Source of the DNA: Rugamonas apoptosis
GTDB lineage: Bacteria; Pseudomonadota; Gammaproteobacteria; Burkholderiales; Burkholderiaceae_D
Reading direction: 5' to 3'
Length of the DNA: 64,000 nt
Assembly: GCF_014042355.1 (NCBI RefSeq)
Contig: NZ_JACEZU010000002.1
Span: 496,001-560,000 of the forward strand
A model generated the notes under the pieces. That model was not told the origin of the DNA and did not search any database. It was given only the letters and a program-made list of their open reading frames with translations. Position 1 is the first letter of the stretch. Each line of letters opens with the position of its first letter. The translations under genes and the position numbers were made by a program. Positions 48,966 to 58,387 of the stretch are shown piece by piece.

Positions 48966-49038
48966 CAGGTACAGTGTGATGGCATAAGGCCACGCGCGGC
49001 GCCGGTCCGCGATGGCGACGATAACGACGGAAGGGAAC

Positions 49039-52000
49039 ATGCACGCGCTCATCCGATGGCTGGAATCCATGTTCGGCAGCATTCCACTGAGCCTGTTGCA
49101 GGTGTGGGGCGGGCTCGGCTATCTGCTGGGCTTCGTGCTCATGCTGTGCGCCTTCGGCGGCATCACGCTGCGTCCGGACGGGCGCTGGGGCCTGGGCTTC
49201 ACACGCCAGAACTGGGACAGCAAGGCCATGGCCAGCGTGGTCATCACCTTCGCCGCCATCTTCGTCACCGGCTACATCGGCTCCTTCATCGTGCTGGTGC
49301 CGGGCGCGCAAACCTTCGAATCGCTGAAAGACCTGTCGGTATTCCTGTGCGTGGTGCTGTTCGGCTACCCGGCCCTGATTATCGTGCCGTTCGCCTACGG
49401 CCTGTCGGACCTGGTGGAAGGCGTACCGCCGGCGTTCCTGCTGGACTGGCTGGCCGGCTACTTCATCAACCCGGCCTGCTTCTGGGTGGCGCACCAGCTG
49501 CTGGACCGCCAGCCCGACTTCCGCCGCCGCGCCACATGGCGCCGCTACCTGCTGTTCGTGGCCATCTTCATGGCGCTCGAACCGCTGCTGTGGGGCCATA
49601 TCACCTCGCCCCAGTTCACGCCCGCCATCGCCTACCGCACGCTCACGCCGGCCCTGTTCTTCACCACCGCCATCACCTGGCTGCTGGCGCCGTTCGCCAT
49701 GCTGGCCGCGCTGCCGCTGGCGCGCCGCTACGGCATGTTCTGGGCCGAGATTCCCCGCCACGTGCGCCAGCGTCAACTGGGCCAGCCGAAGTGGCGCTGG
49801 GTGGACGGCGCCGGCGCGCCCGACGCGGGCGGGGCATCTTACCTGCCCATGCGGCTGTTCCTGGCCGCGCCATTCATCGCGCTGCTGCTGGCGACGGTGG
49901 GCGCGACCGCCTACCTGACCCTGAGCAGCGCCGAATCGGCCGCCGTCAAGCTGGCCGGCCGGCTGCATGAGGAAGTGGCGGAAAACATCAACCTGCGGCT
50001 CGATGAACACCTGGCCAGCCTGCAGCAGGCAGGCCAGCCCGTGCGCCCGGCCGCGCTGAACCAGTTGTTGCGCGAACTGCCCATGGCCCGCAACGGCCGC
50101 GTGCTGGTGGTCGACCGCGACGGCCACCTGATCGCCACCTCTGCCCCGTTATCGGTCCCGGCCACGGCCTCCGCCGCCAACTCCGCCTCCGACCCGGTGG
50201 CCCAGGCCGCGCTGGCCGCACTGGGCGCGGGCGCGAACGCCCCGCGCCTGCTGCACGCGCCCACGCAATTCAATTTCGACGTCATCAGCAGCAAGCCACT
50301 GTCACGTGAAACGTGGCTGATGCAGGCCACACCCTACCAGGACCGGGCCGGCCACACGGACTGGCTGCTGCTGACGGCCATGCCGGAAGCGTATTACCTG
50401 GAAGGTGTCCGTACCGGCAACAGCCAGTCGGCCATGGTGTTCGCGCTGGCCCTGCTGACCACACTGGTGGCGGCCATCGGCTTGTCGGCCATCGTCACCG
50501 CGCCCATCCGCCGCCTGGCCAGCGCCACGCAGGCACTGGCGCAGGGCGACCTGGGCCAGCGCGTGCCGGGCAGCCGGCTGGAGGAACTGGGCGGGCTGTC
50601 GTCCTCGTTCAACCACATGGCTGATCGGATGCAGCAATCGTTCGACCAGTTGTCGGCCATGACCAGCCAGTTGGCCGCGCGCGAACACGAACTGCGGCGC
50701 CACCGCGACCATCTGGAACAGGCCGTGGCGGATCGCACGGCCGCGTTATCGGTGGCGCTGAGCCGTGCCGAAGCGGCCAACGAGGCCAAGAGCGTATTCC
50801 TGTCCAATATGAGCCACGAGCTGCGCACCCCGCTCAACGCCGTGATCGGATTTTCCCAACTGCTGTCGACCGACGCCGCCATCGGCGCGGAACACAAGCG
50901 CAAGCTGGGCATGATCCACCGCTCCGGCCAGCACTTGCTGATGCTGATCAACGACATCCTGGACCTGTCGAAAATCGAAAGCGGCAAGACCGCCTTGCAA
51001 CTGGCGCCGGTGGACCTGCACGCGCTGCTCGACACGGTGCTGGAGATGGTGCAGTTGCGGGCCGGCCAGCAGGGCGTGGGGTTGCGGCTGCAATGCGGGG
51101 GCGTGCCGGGCGTGATCATGGCCGACGGCGCCAAGCTGCGCCAGGTGCTGATCAACCTGCTGTCGAACGCCGTCAAGTACGCCGGCCGGGGCGACGTGAC
51201 GCTGGCGGTGGACGCCGTGGCCACACCCGAACCGCTGGCCGACGGCCTGGTGCGGCTGCGCTTCGCCGTCAGCGACCACGGCCCCGGCGTGGCGCCGGCC
51301 GACCGCGAACGCATCTTCCAGCCCTTCGTGCAGGCCGATACGGCCGCCAGCCAGGCCGGCACGGGCCTGGGCCTGACCATCAGCCGCGCGTTCGTGCGCC
51401 TGATGGGCAGCGACCTGGAACTGGCCTCGCAGCCGGGCCAGGGCGCCACCTTCTCGTTCACGCTGGACGTGGCTCAGCGCCATGGCGCGCTGGCGCCATC
51501 GCAGGCGCAGGCGCGCGTGCTGGGCCTGCCGCCGGAACAGCGCGGCAAGATCGTGCTGCTGGTGGACGACAACGCCACCGGCCGCCAACTGCTGCGCGAT
51601 ATGCTCGAACCGCTGGGGTTCACCCTGCACGAGGCGGCCGACGGCATCGAGGGAGCGCACCAGATCGCAGCCCTGGCGCCGGACCTGGTGCTGATGGACT
51701 GGCGCATGCCGGGCATGGACGGCCTGGCCCTGACGCGCCAGGTGCGGGCCGATACGACCTTGCGCCAGCCCCGCATCGTGATCCTGACGGCCAGCGCCTT
51801 CGAGGAGGAACGGCGCGAAGCGCTGGCCAGCGGCGCCGACGACTTCATGCGCAAGCCGGTGGAGCAGGACAAGCTGTTCGCACTGCTGGAGCGGCTGCTG
51901 GGCGTGTGCTTCATCCGCGAACACGACGCGGATACCCAACAGCACGCAGCCCCCGCGCTACGGGACGCGCCGTTGACGGCGGCCGAACTGGCCGCGCTCA

Positions 52001-52170
52001 CGCCGCCGTTGCGCCACGACTTGCAGCAAGCCGTGGCCAGCCTGGACGTGGCGGCCATCGAACAACTGCTGGCCTGGATCGGCGCCGGCGCGCCGGAACT
52101 GGCCCGCCGCATCGGCCGCATGACGGAGCGCGCCGAATACCGCCAGTTGTGGGACTTGCTCGACCAGTAG
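49039..52170 (+). CDS. multi-pass membrane hybrid histidine kinase
   Basis: A 1043-residue kinase. The ATG at 49039 is chosen because GGAAGGG stands just upstream. Residues 1-235 form about six transmembrane helices (an integral-membrane sensor), followed by a further helix near 270, a Cache-like extracytoplasmic region (about 290-460), a transmembrane helix, HAMP (about 490-540), coiled-coil, the H-box MSHELRTPLNAVIGF (near 592), an ATPase domain, and a receiver with phospho-acceptor Asp in LMDWRMPGMDG (near 886). After about 960 a helical tail follows without a clear Hpt His. Two stacked membrane sensors in one kinase is unusual. The signal is unknown. Confidence 0.9.
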   Translation: MHALIRWLESMFGSIPLSLLQVWGGLGYLLGFVLMLCAFGGITLRPDGRWGLGFTRQNWDSKAMASVVITFAAIFVTGYIGSFIVLVPGAQTFESLKDLSVFLCVVLFGYPALIIVPFAYGLSDLVEGVPPAFLLDWLAGYFINPACFWVAHQLLDRQPDFRRRATWRRYLLFVAIFMALEPLLWGHITSPQFTPAIAYRTLTPALFFTTAITWLLAPFAMLAALPLARRYGMFWAEIPRHVRQRQLGQPKWRWVDGAGAPDAGGASYLPMRLFLAAPFIALLLATVGATAYLTLSSAESAAVKLAGRLHEEVAENINLRLDEHLASLQQAGQPVRPAALNQLLRELPMARNGRVLVVDRDGHLIATSAPLSVPATASAANSASDPVAQAALAALGAGANAPRLLHAPTQFNFDVISSKPLSRETWLMQATPYQDRAGHTDWLLLTAMPEAYYLEGVRTGNSQSAMVFALALLTTLVAAIGLSAIVTAPIRRLASATQALAQGDLGQRVPGSRLEELGGLSSSFNHMADRMQQSFDQLSAMTSQLAAREHELRRHRDHLEQAVADRTAALSVALSRAEAANEAKSVFLSNMSHELRTPLNAVIGFSQLLSTDAAIGAEHKRKLGMIHRSGQHLLMLINDILDLSKIESGKTALQLAPVDLHALLDTVLEMVQLRAGQQGVGLRLQCGGVPGVIMADGAKLRQVLINLLSNAVKYAGRGDVTLAVDAVATPEPLADGLVRLRFAVSDHGPGVAPADRERIFQPFVQADTAASQAGTGLGLTISRAFVRLMGSDLELASQPGQGATFSFTLDVAQRHGALAPSQAQARVLGLPPEQRGKIVLLVDDNATGRQLLRDMLEPLGFTLHEAADGIEGAHQIAALAPDLVLMDWRMPGMDGLALTRQVRADTTLRQPRIVILTASAFEEERREALASGADDFMRKPVEQDKLFALLERLLGVCFIREHDADTQQHAAPALRDAPLTAAELAALTPPLRHDLQQAVASLDVAAIEQLLAWIGAGAPELARRIGRMTERAEYRQLWDLLDQ

Positions 52171-52212
52171 CATGCCAGCGGCTGCGCCAGCAAAGCGGCA
52201 ACCGTTCAGCAC

Positions 52213-54108
52213 CTATGACGCGGACGGCTCCCACACGGGCGCCTCCAGCGGCAGCGTGAGCGTGACGCTGGTGCCCTGCCCCGGCGCCGACTGTACCTCG
52301 ATGCGGCCATGCAGCACATTGGTGACGATGTTGTAGACGATATGCATGCCCAGCCCCGAGCCGCCCTGTCCCAGGCGCGTGGTGAAGAAGGGATCGAACA
52401 CCTGGCGCAGCGTGCGCTCCGACATGCCCTTGCCATTGTCGGCGAAGCGCAGCACGGCCTCGCCCCCACCCTGGCGCCGGGCGTGGATGGTGACAGTGCC
52501 GCCGCTGCCGTCGAAGCCGTGCAGCAGGGCGTTGTTGATCAAGTTGCTCAGCACCTGGCTCACGCTGCCCGGATACGACAACAGCTCCAGTCCCTGCTCC
52601 ACCTCCACCTCCACCACGCACCCCGCGTGGCGCAACTGCGCGGCGAACGTGGCCAGCACGTCGCGCACCAGTTCCTCCAGCAGGAAGCGGCGGCGCTGGC
52701 CGCTGGACTGGTCCACCGCCACCTGCTTGAACGACGTGATCAAGTCGGCCGCCCGCGCCAGCGAGGCGGCGATGATGGCGCAAGCCTTGCCCGCGTCGGC
52801 CAGGTGGGCCACCAGCGCCGAGCGCTTGACGCCGCCCTCGCCGTTTAACTTGCGCTCGAAATCGGCCACCCGGTCACCCAGCGCGGTGGCCGTCAGCAGG
52901 CTGTTGCCGATGGGGGTGTTCAGTTCATGCGCCACCCCCGCCACCAAGGCCCCCAGCGACGCCATCTTTTCCGACGTGATCAGGTTGGCCTGGGCCAGTT
53001 GCAGGCTGGCCAGCGCGGCCGACAAATCGGCATGGGCCGCGTCGGCGTTGTCCTTCTGGCGCGCCAGTTCGGCCAGGCTGCGTTCCAGTCCCTGCTTGGC
53101 CATCAGCAGCGCGCCCACCAGGGCGCTGATGATCAGGCCCGCGGCCGCCGTCAGCAGCACCGGCGTGGGCACGCCGCTGTAACGGGCGCCGTCGTGGCCG
53201 TCCACCCGCAGCAGCCAACGGCGCTCACCCACCACCAGACTGGCGCTGGCGCTCAGGCCCGGCAAGGCCGGCAGGCGCGCGGCGCCGATCCGGCCGCCGC
53301 TGTCGAACAGCAGGTTGTCCGCGCCGGGCGCCTGGCTGGCGCCATCCTTGAGGTAGCCCGTGTCGTGGATGCGCACGTACAGGTCCGGCAGCAGGGCCGG
53401 CTCCAGCACTTCCCGCATCAGCGTATTGACCTTGAACACGATGGCCACAAAACCCACCAGCGCCGCGCGCCGCTGGTCCACCGTGGCCAGCGGCGCGCCG
53501 TTGCGGTAGATGGGCGCGCGCGCCACGAAGCCTGGCTGGCCGCTGGCGTCCTGCACCAGCGTGATGCGCTCGGTGGCCACCACCACGCCGTCGTCGCGTC
53601 CCAGTTCCAGCGCCCGCAAGTGCGGCGCCAGCGCGGCCAGGTCCAGGCCGAAGGCGTTCTCGTTGCCGGCCAGCGGTTCCGTGTATTCGATCACGAAGTG
53701 AGTGTCGCGCAGCGTGGCCGGATGCACGCGGAACTGGGGATAGCCTTGCGGCTCCAGGCTGGTGTCGCCCCGCACCGTATCGGCGAAGGCGGCCAGTCGC
53801 AGCGACGGCACGGCGCGCACGAACTGGATGGCCTGGAAACCCGGGTAGCGCCGCGCCAGGTCGAGCGCGCCGACGAAACGGTGAAACTCGTCCCGGCCAA
53901 CGTTGTCGTCGTGCGCATACATGGCCCGCAGGGCCAGCAGCATGTCGAAATAGGTACGCAGCCGCACTTCCGTGGCATGGATGATCTTGTCGGCGTCGCG
54001 CCGGAAGATGTCGCGCCGCTGCCGCTGCTGTTCGTTGGCCACGAACAGGCACAGCGCGGCTGTCAGGCACAGTCCGACGAAGAACGCGATATATCCCTGC
54101 TTACGCAT
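52213..54108 (-). CDS. CHASE-domain sensor histidine kinase
   Basis: A 631-residue membrane kinase starting at the ATG at 54108. One transmembrane helix (about 8-26), a periplasmic CHASE domain (RYPGFQAIQFVRAV, RDTHFVIEYTEPL, GFVARAPIYRNG), a second transmembrane helix near 305-325, a coiled-coil, the H-box GVAHELNTPIGN (near 393) and an ATPase domain with FDGSGGTV and GQGGSGLGMHI. The HELNTP form belongs to the HPK4-like group. No receiver is fused. It lies downstream of the RpfG-like gene on the same strand, so the two probably work together. Confidence 0.9.
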   Translation of the reverse strand: MRKQGYIAFFVGLCLTAALCLFVANEQQRQRRDIFRRDADKIIHATEVRLRTYFDMLLALRAMYAHDDNVGRDEFHRFVGALDLARRYPGFQAIQFVRAVPSLRLAAFADTVRGDTSLEPQGYPQFRVHPATLRDTHFVIEYTEPLAGNENAFGLDLAALAPHLRALELGRDDGVVVATERITLVQDASGQPGFVARAPIYRNGAPLATVDQRRAALVGFVAIVFKVNTLMREVLEPALLPDLYVRIHDTGYLKDGASQAPGADNLLFDSGGRIGAARLPALPGLSASASLVVGERRWLLRVDGHDGARYSGVPTPVLLTAAAGLIISALVGALLMAKQGLERSLAELARQKDNADAAHADLSAALASLQLAQANLITSEKMASLGALVAGVAHELNTPIGNSLLTATALGDRVADFERKLNGEGGVKRSALVAHLADAGKACAIIAASLARAADLITSFKQVAVDQSSGQRRRFLLEELVRDVLATFAAQLRHAGCVVEVEVEQGLELLSYPGSVSQVLSNLINNALLHGFDGSGGTVTIHARRQGGGEAVLRFADNGKGMSERTLRQVFDPFFTTRLGQGGSGLGMHIVYNIVTNVLHGRIEVQSAPGQGTSVTLTLPLEAPVWEPSAS

Positions 54109-54269
54109 GGCCTGCCTTACCTCCACGCTGCCCTGCCCTGCCCTGGCCTTAGAAGTCGTTTCAAAAAGCCCATGGCGTCGTTGTGGCGCCTTGCCGTGCA
54201 GGCGCACTGTCTTCGGCTCCACGCCTGGCCACGGTCATTTTGTAACGACTTCTACGCCGGCCACCTGTC

Positions 54270-55430
54270 CTATGACGCCGCCACCGGCTCCAGTGCCGCC
54301 AGCCCGGCGTCGGCCCCGCTCCCGGCCTCGCCCACGTCGGCATAGCGGGCCGCGATGTCGAGAAACTCCTCCTCCACCATCAACAGCGCGTCCACCAGGT
54401 CGGGATCGAACTGCTCGCCGCTGCCCTGGCGGATCAGTTCCAGCGCCGTCTCGTGGGTGAAGGCGGGCTTGTAGACCCGGCGCGAAATCAGCGCGTCGTA
54501 CACGGCGGCCACCGCCACCAGCCGCGCCGACAGGGGGATGGCGTCGCCGGCCAGACCCTGCGGATAACCGGAGCCGTCGTACTTCTCCTGGTGCGAATAG
54601 GCGATCTCGCGCGCGTAGCGCAGGAACGTGGTGCTGCGGCCCAGGTGGCGTTCCACTTCGGCGATGGCGTCGCGCCCGTAGACGGTGTGGCGCTGCATGA
54701 CGGCGAATTCCTCCTCCGTCAGCCGGCCCGGCTTGAGCAGGATAGCGTCCGGGATGCCGACCTTGCCGATATCATGCAGCGGCGCGGCCTGGAACAGCAG
54801 CGCGATATTGGCGTCATCCAGTTCCAGCGCGAAGCGGGGCAACGGCTGCAACTGGCGCGCCAGCGCGGCCACGTAATGCTGCACCCGGCGGATGTGGTTG
54901 ACCGTCTTGTGGTCGCGCGATTCGGCCAGCGCGGCCAGCGCCCAGATCACCGCTTCCACCATCTGGCCCTGTTCGGCCGTGCGTTCCTGCACCAGATGTT
55001 CGACCAGGCCGGCCTGGTGGCGCAGCAGTTCGCGCGAGCGGCGCAGTTTGACGTGGGTGGCCACGCGCGCCCGCAACGCCTCGGCCAGCAACGGCCGCTG
55101 CACCACGTCGGCCGCCCCACCCTGCCAGGCGCGCCGCTCGGCCTGTGGCTGGCCGCCGTCGACCAGCATCAGCACGGGAATGGCGGCCGTGTCGGGGCAG
55201 GCCCGCAGTTGTTCCAGCACGCCGTGGCCATCCAGGCCATCGGCACCGGGCAGCGCCGCATCCAGCAGCAGCAGATCCGGGCGCGGCAACTGACGCGCGG
55301 CCGCCAGCGCGGCGGCGCCATCGCCCGCTTCGCGCAGCGTGTACTGATCGTGCAGCAGTGCGCCCAGCGTCGCGCGCTGCTGCGGCGCGCCATCGGCGAC
55401 AAGTACGATGGCCCTGTGATGGACGTCCAT
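54270..55430 (-). CDS. RpfG-like response regulator with HD-GYP phosphodiesterase domain
   Basis: A 386-residue cytoplasmic protein: an N-terminal receiver (phospho-acceptor Asp in LLLLDAALPGADG near residue 53), a coiled-coil (VEHLVQERTAEQGQ) and a C-terminal HD-GYP domain with HDIGKVGIPD (near 218) and DGSGYPQG (near 290). It should degrade c-di-GMP when phosphorylated. The ATG at 55430 is preferred; a TTG three codons upstream is possible. The receiver Lys position is atypical (VVQRPLLAEA, Arg instead of Lys), which may alter phosphorylation. The CHASE kinase gene follows after about 160 bp. Confidence 0.9.
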   Translation of the reverse strand: MDVHHRAIVLVADGAPQQRATLGALLHDQYTLREAGDGAAALAAARQLPRPDLLLLDAALPGADGLDGHGVLEQLRACPDTAAIPVLMLVDGGQPQAERRAWQGGAADVVQRPLLAEALRARVATHVKLRRSRELLRHQAGLVEHLVQERTAEQGQMVEAVIWALAALAESRDHKTVNHIRRVQHYVAALARQLQPLPRFALELDDANIALLFQAAPLHDIGKVGIPDAILLKPGRLTEEEFAVMQRHTVYGRDAIAEVERHLGRSTTFLRYAREIAYSHQEKYDGSGYPQGLAGDAIPLSARLVAVAAVYDALISRRVYKPAFTHETALELIRQGSGEQFDPDLVDALLMVEEEFLDIAARYADVGEAGSGADAGLAALEPVAAS

Positions 55431-55516
55431 GCCTGGCAACCCCTTGCTAAGTACTAGTTTCCAAACATCATCATACCTGAGCCCTCGCCGCGCGCCGCAT
55501 TTTTTGCGCGCCGCGC

Positions 55517-55545
55517 TTGCAAATGAATAGTGCGCTATCTATACT
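55517..55545 (+). promoter_or_regulatory. promoter of the OhrR-type gene, predicting a leaderless mRNA
   Basis: TTGCAA (55517-55522) and TATACT (55540-55545) with a 17-base spacer. The expected transcription start falls on the ATG at 55552, and no ribosome site is present. An imperfect palindrome, ATAGTGCGCTAT at 55527-55538 (10 of 12 symmetric), lies in the spacer and could be the operator. Confidence 0.5.
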
Positions 55546-55551
55546 GGCCAC

Positions 55552-56019
<468 letters not shown>

Positions 56020-56087
56020 CGCCACGCCTGCGCAGCAAAACCGCGCGCGGCGTAAAATGCCTGCACCATGACTCCCAGCAGGCATCC

Positions 56088-56825
56088 ATGACCATTCCCG
56101 TCCCCACCTTCACCGCCCCCGAATCCGTCCCGCAGGCGCTGCGCCAGCAAGGTTACGCGCTGCTGCGCCCCGAGGACGTGGCCAGCCTGGCCGGCTGCAC
56201 CCTGGCCGACCTGGCCGCGCTGGAACCGAGCTGGGATGACCTGGCGCAGGATAACTACCTGAAGGACGGTGGCCGTTACCGCCGCCGGCGCCACTCGTGC
56301 TTTGTCCAGGACGGTGACGCCTTGCGCCAGACGGCGCACCGCCCCCACTGGCAACCGCTGGAATACAACGCCCTGCACGGCGGCATGCAGCGCCTGTTCG
56401 AGCCGGTGCTGCCGGCCACGGTGGCGCAGCCGGCCTGGCAAGGCCTGGTGCGCGGCATCGGCCAGTTGTGCACGGCCGCGCGCGGAACCCACCCGTGGTA
56501 CATCGAGGCGCACCAGTTCCGCATCGACACCACCGACGGCATCGGCCGCCCCACGCCGGAAGGGGCGCACCGCGACGGCGTCGACTTCGTGGCCGTGCTG
56601 CTGGTGGGCCGGCGCGACATCAAGGGCGGCGAAACCCGCATCTTTGAAGCGCAAGGCCCGAACGGCAAGCGCTTCACGCTGACGGCGCCGTGGTCGCTGC
56701 TGCTGCTCGACGACGCGGCCGTGATCCACGAATCGACCCCGATCCAGCCGCTGGCCGCGCACGGCCACCGCGACACGCTGGTGCTGACCTACCGGGCCGG
56801 CGCGTTCCAGGGCATGCCCGCGTAG
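56088..56825 (+). CDS. 2OG-Fe(II) dioxygenase family protein
   Basis: A 245-residue oxygenase of the family that includes bacterial free-amino-acid (isoleucine) dioxygenases. The iron site is HRD in PEGAHRDGVDFVAV (near residue 162) with the distal His in AAVIHESTPIQP, and an Arg (HGHRDTLVLTYR) to bind 2-oxoglutarate. EAHQFRIDTTDGIGRPTPEG is a typical family block. No signal peptide is present. It follows the OhrR-type gene on the same strand with a 68-bp gap, so it could be part of the peroxide response, but a role in amino acid hydroxylation is equally likely. Confidence 0.85.
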   Translation: MTIPVPTFTAPESVPQALRQQGYALLRPEDVASLAGCTLADLAALEPSWDDLAQDNYLKDGGRYRRRRHSCFVQDGDALRQTAHRPHWQPLEYNALHGGMQRLFEPVLPATVAQPAWQGLVRGIGQLCTAARGTHPWYIEAHQFRIDTTDGIGRPTPEGAHRDGVDFVAVLLVGRRDIKGGETRIFEAQGPNGKRFTLTAPWSLLLLDDAAVIHESTPIQPLAAHGHRDTLVLTYRAGAFQGMPA

Positions 56826-56998
56826 CGCCGCACACACGGCGGCGGTGAAATTGCACTGCGGCGCCGCTAAATCCGATATAGTTTCACCAGCCCGTAACAA
56901 CACGGCACGGGCGGCCCGGCCGGCCCGTCCACGCCGCCAACCGCCCGCCAGCCGGCCCGCCCGACGATGCGGTGCGAACCTACTCCAGGAGAGTGCCT

Positions 56999-58351
56999 GT
57001 GGACTCCAGTTATGAAATCCTCCCCGACGAAACAGAAATCCTGATCGTCGAGGACAGCCCAACCCAGGCCGAGCGGCTGCGCCGGCTGATCCAGTCGATG
57101 CGCTACCGCGCACGGGTGGCCAGCAATGGCCGGCTGGCGCTGGAAGCGATCCGCGAAGCCAAGCCGCAACTGGTGCTGTCCGATGTCGTGATGCCGGAGA
57201 TGGACGGCTACACGCTGTGCCGCGCCATCAAGACCGACGACAAGCTGCGCGACATTCCCGTGATCCTCGTCACGTCGCTGACGGACCCCAAGGACATCAT
57301 CCGCGGCATCGAATGCGGCGCCGACAATTTCATCCGCAAGCCCTATTCGGAGGAGTACCTGCTCAACCGCATCGGCCACATGCTGATGAACCAGAAGCTG
57401 CGCCGCAGCCAGAACATGGAGATCGGCATCGCCCTCTACCTGGGCGACCAGAAGCACTTCATCAACGCCGAGCGCCAGCAAATCCTCGACCTGCTGATCT
57501 CCACCTACGAACAGGCGGTGCAGGTCAACAGCGAATTGCAGGCGCGCGAACGGCAAGTGATCGAATTGAACATGCGGCTGGCCCACCACGCGGGCGAGCT
57601 GGAAACCATCAACCGCGAAATCGCGTTGAAGAACCTGGAGCTGGCCGAGGCTAGCCGCATGAAATCGGCGTTCATCGCCAACATGTCGCACGAACTGCGC
57701 ACCCCGCTCAACGCCATCATCGGCTTCACGGGCGCGCTGCTGATGAAACTGCCTGGTCCCCTGACCACGGAGCAGGACAAGCAGCTCAACACGATCCGGG
57801 CCAGCGCCCGCCACCTGCTCTCGCTGATCAACGACATCCTGGACGTGGCCAAGATCGAGGCGGGCAAGGTGTCGCTCATGGTGGAGCCGGTGCCGTGCCA
57901 GCAACTGGTGGCCGAAGTGGTCGACAGCGTACGCCCGCTGGCGCTGCAAAAGGGACTGGCGCTGGAAGTGGTGCTGGCCGAGCAACCGCTCGCGGTCGAC
58001 ACGGACCGCCGGGCCCTGACCCAGATCCTGCTCAACCTGCTCAACAACGCCATCAAGTTCACGGACAAAGGCACGGTGCGCATCAGCCTGGCCCTGTGCG
58101 ACGCTGAAGGCGGCCCGCGCGTGGAATTCACCGTGACCGACAGCGGCGCCGGCATCCGCACCGAAGACCAGGCCAAGCTGTTCCAGGCGTTCTCGCAACT
58201 GGATTCCACCTCGACCCGCCACGCCGAAGGGGCGGGGTTGGGCCTGTACCTGTGCCAGAACCTGGCCAACCTGATAGGCGGCTCGCTGTTCTTCACCAGC
58301 GATTTCGGTCACGGCAGCACATTCACGCTGGCGCTCAAACCCCGGCATTGA
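56999..58351 (+). CDS. receiver-histidine kinase hybrid (response regulator fused to kinase)
   Basis: A 450-residue soluble protein starting at GTG 56999, six bases after AGGAGA. An N-terminal receiver has the acidic pair ED, phospho-acceptor Asp in LVLSDVVMPEMDG (near residue 61) and Lys in FIRKPYSEEYL; a linker and coiled-coil follow, then the H-box MSHELRTPLNAIIGF (near 229) and an ATPase domain ending FGHGSTFTLAL. With the receiver first and no membrane segment it acts as an intermediate in a phosphorelay. The separate receiver protein gene follows after 36 bp. Confidence 0.92.
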   Translation: MDSSYEILPDETEILIVEDSPTQAERLRRLIQSMRYRARVASNGRLALEAIREAKPQLVLSDVVMPEMDGYTLCRAIKTDDKLRDIPVILVTSLTDPKDIIRGIECGADNFIRKPYSEEYLLNRIGHMLMNQKLRRSQNMEIGIALYLGDQKHFINAERQQILDLLISTYEQAVQVNSELQARERQVIELNMRLAHHAGELETINREIALKNLELAEASRMKSAFIANMSHELRTPLNAIIGFTGALLMKLPGPLTTEQDKQLNTIRASARHLLSLINDILDVAKIEAGKVSLMVEPVPCQQLVAEVVDSVRPLALQKGLALEVVLAEQPLAVDTDRRALTQILLNLLNNAIKFTDKGTVRISLALCDAEGGPRVEFTVTDSGAGIRTEDQAKLFQAFSQLDSTSTRHAEGAGLGLYLCQNLANLIGGSLFFTSDFGHGSTFTLALKPRH

Positions 58352-58387
58352 GCGGGTTGGCGGCCCACGGCCGCAGCGGAGGAAGAT

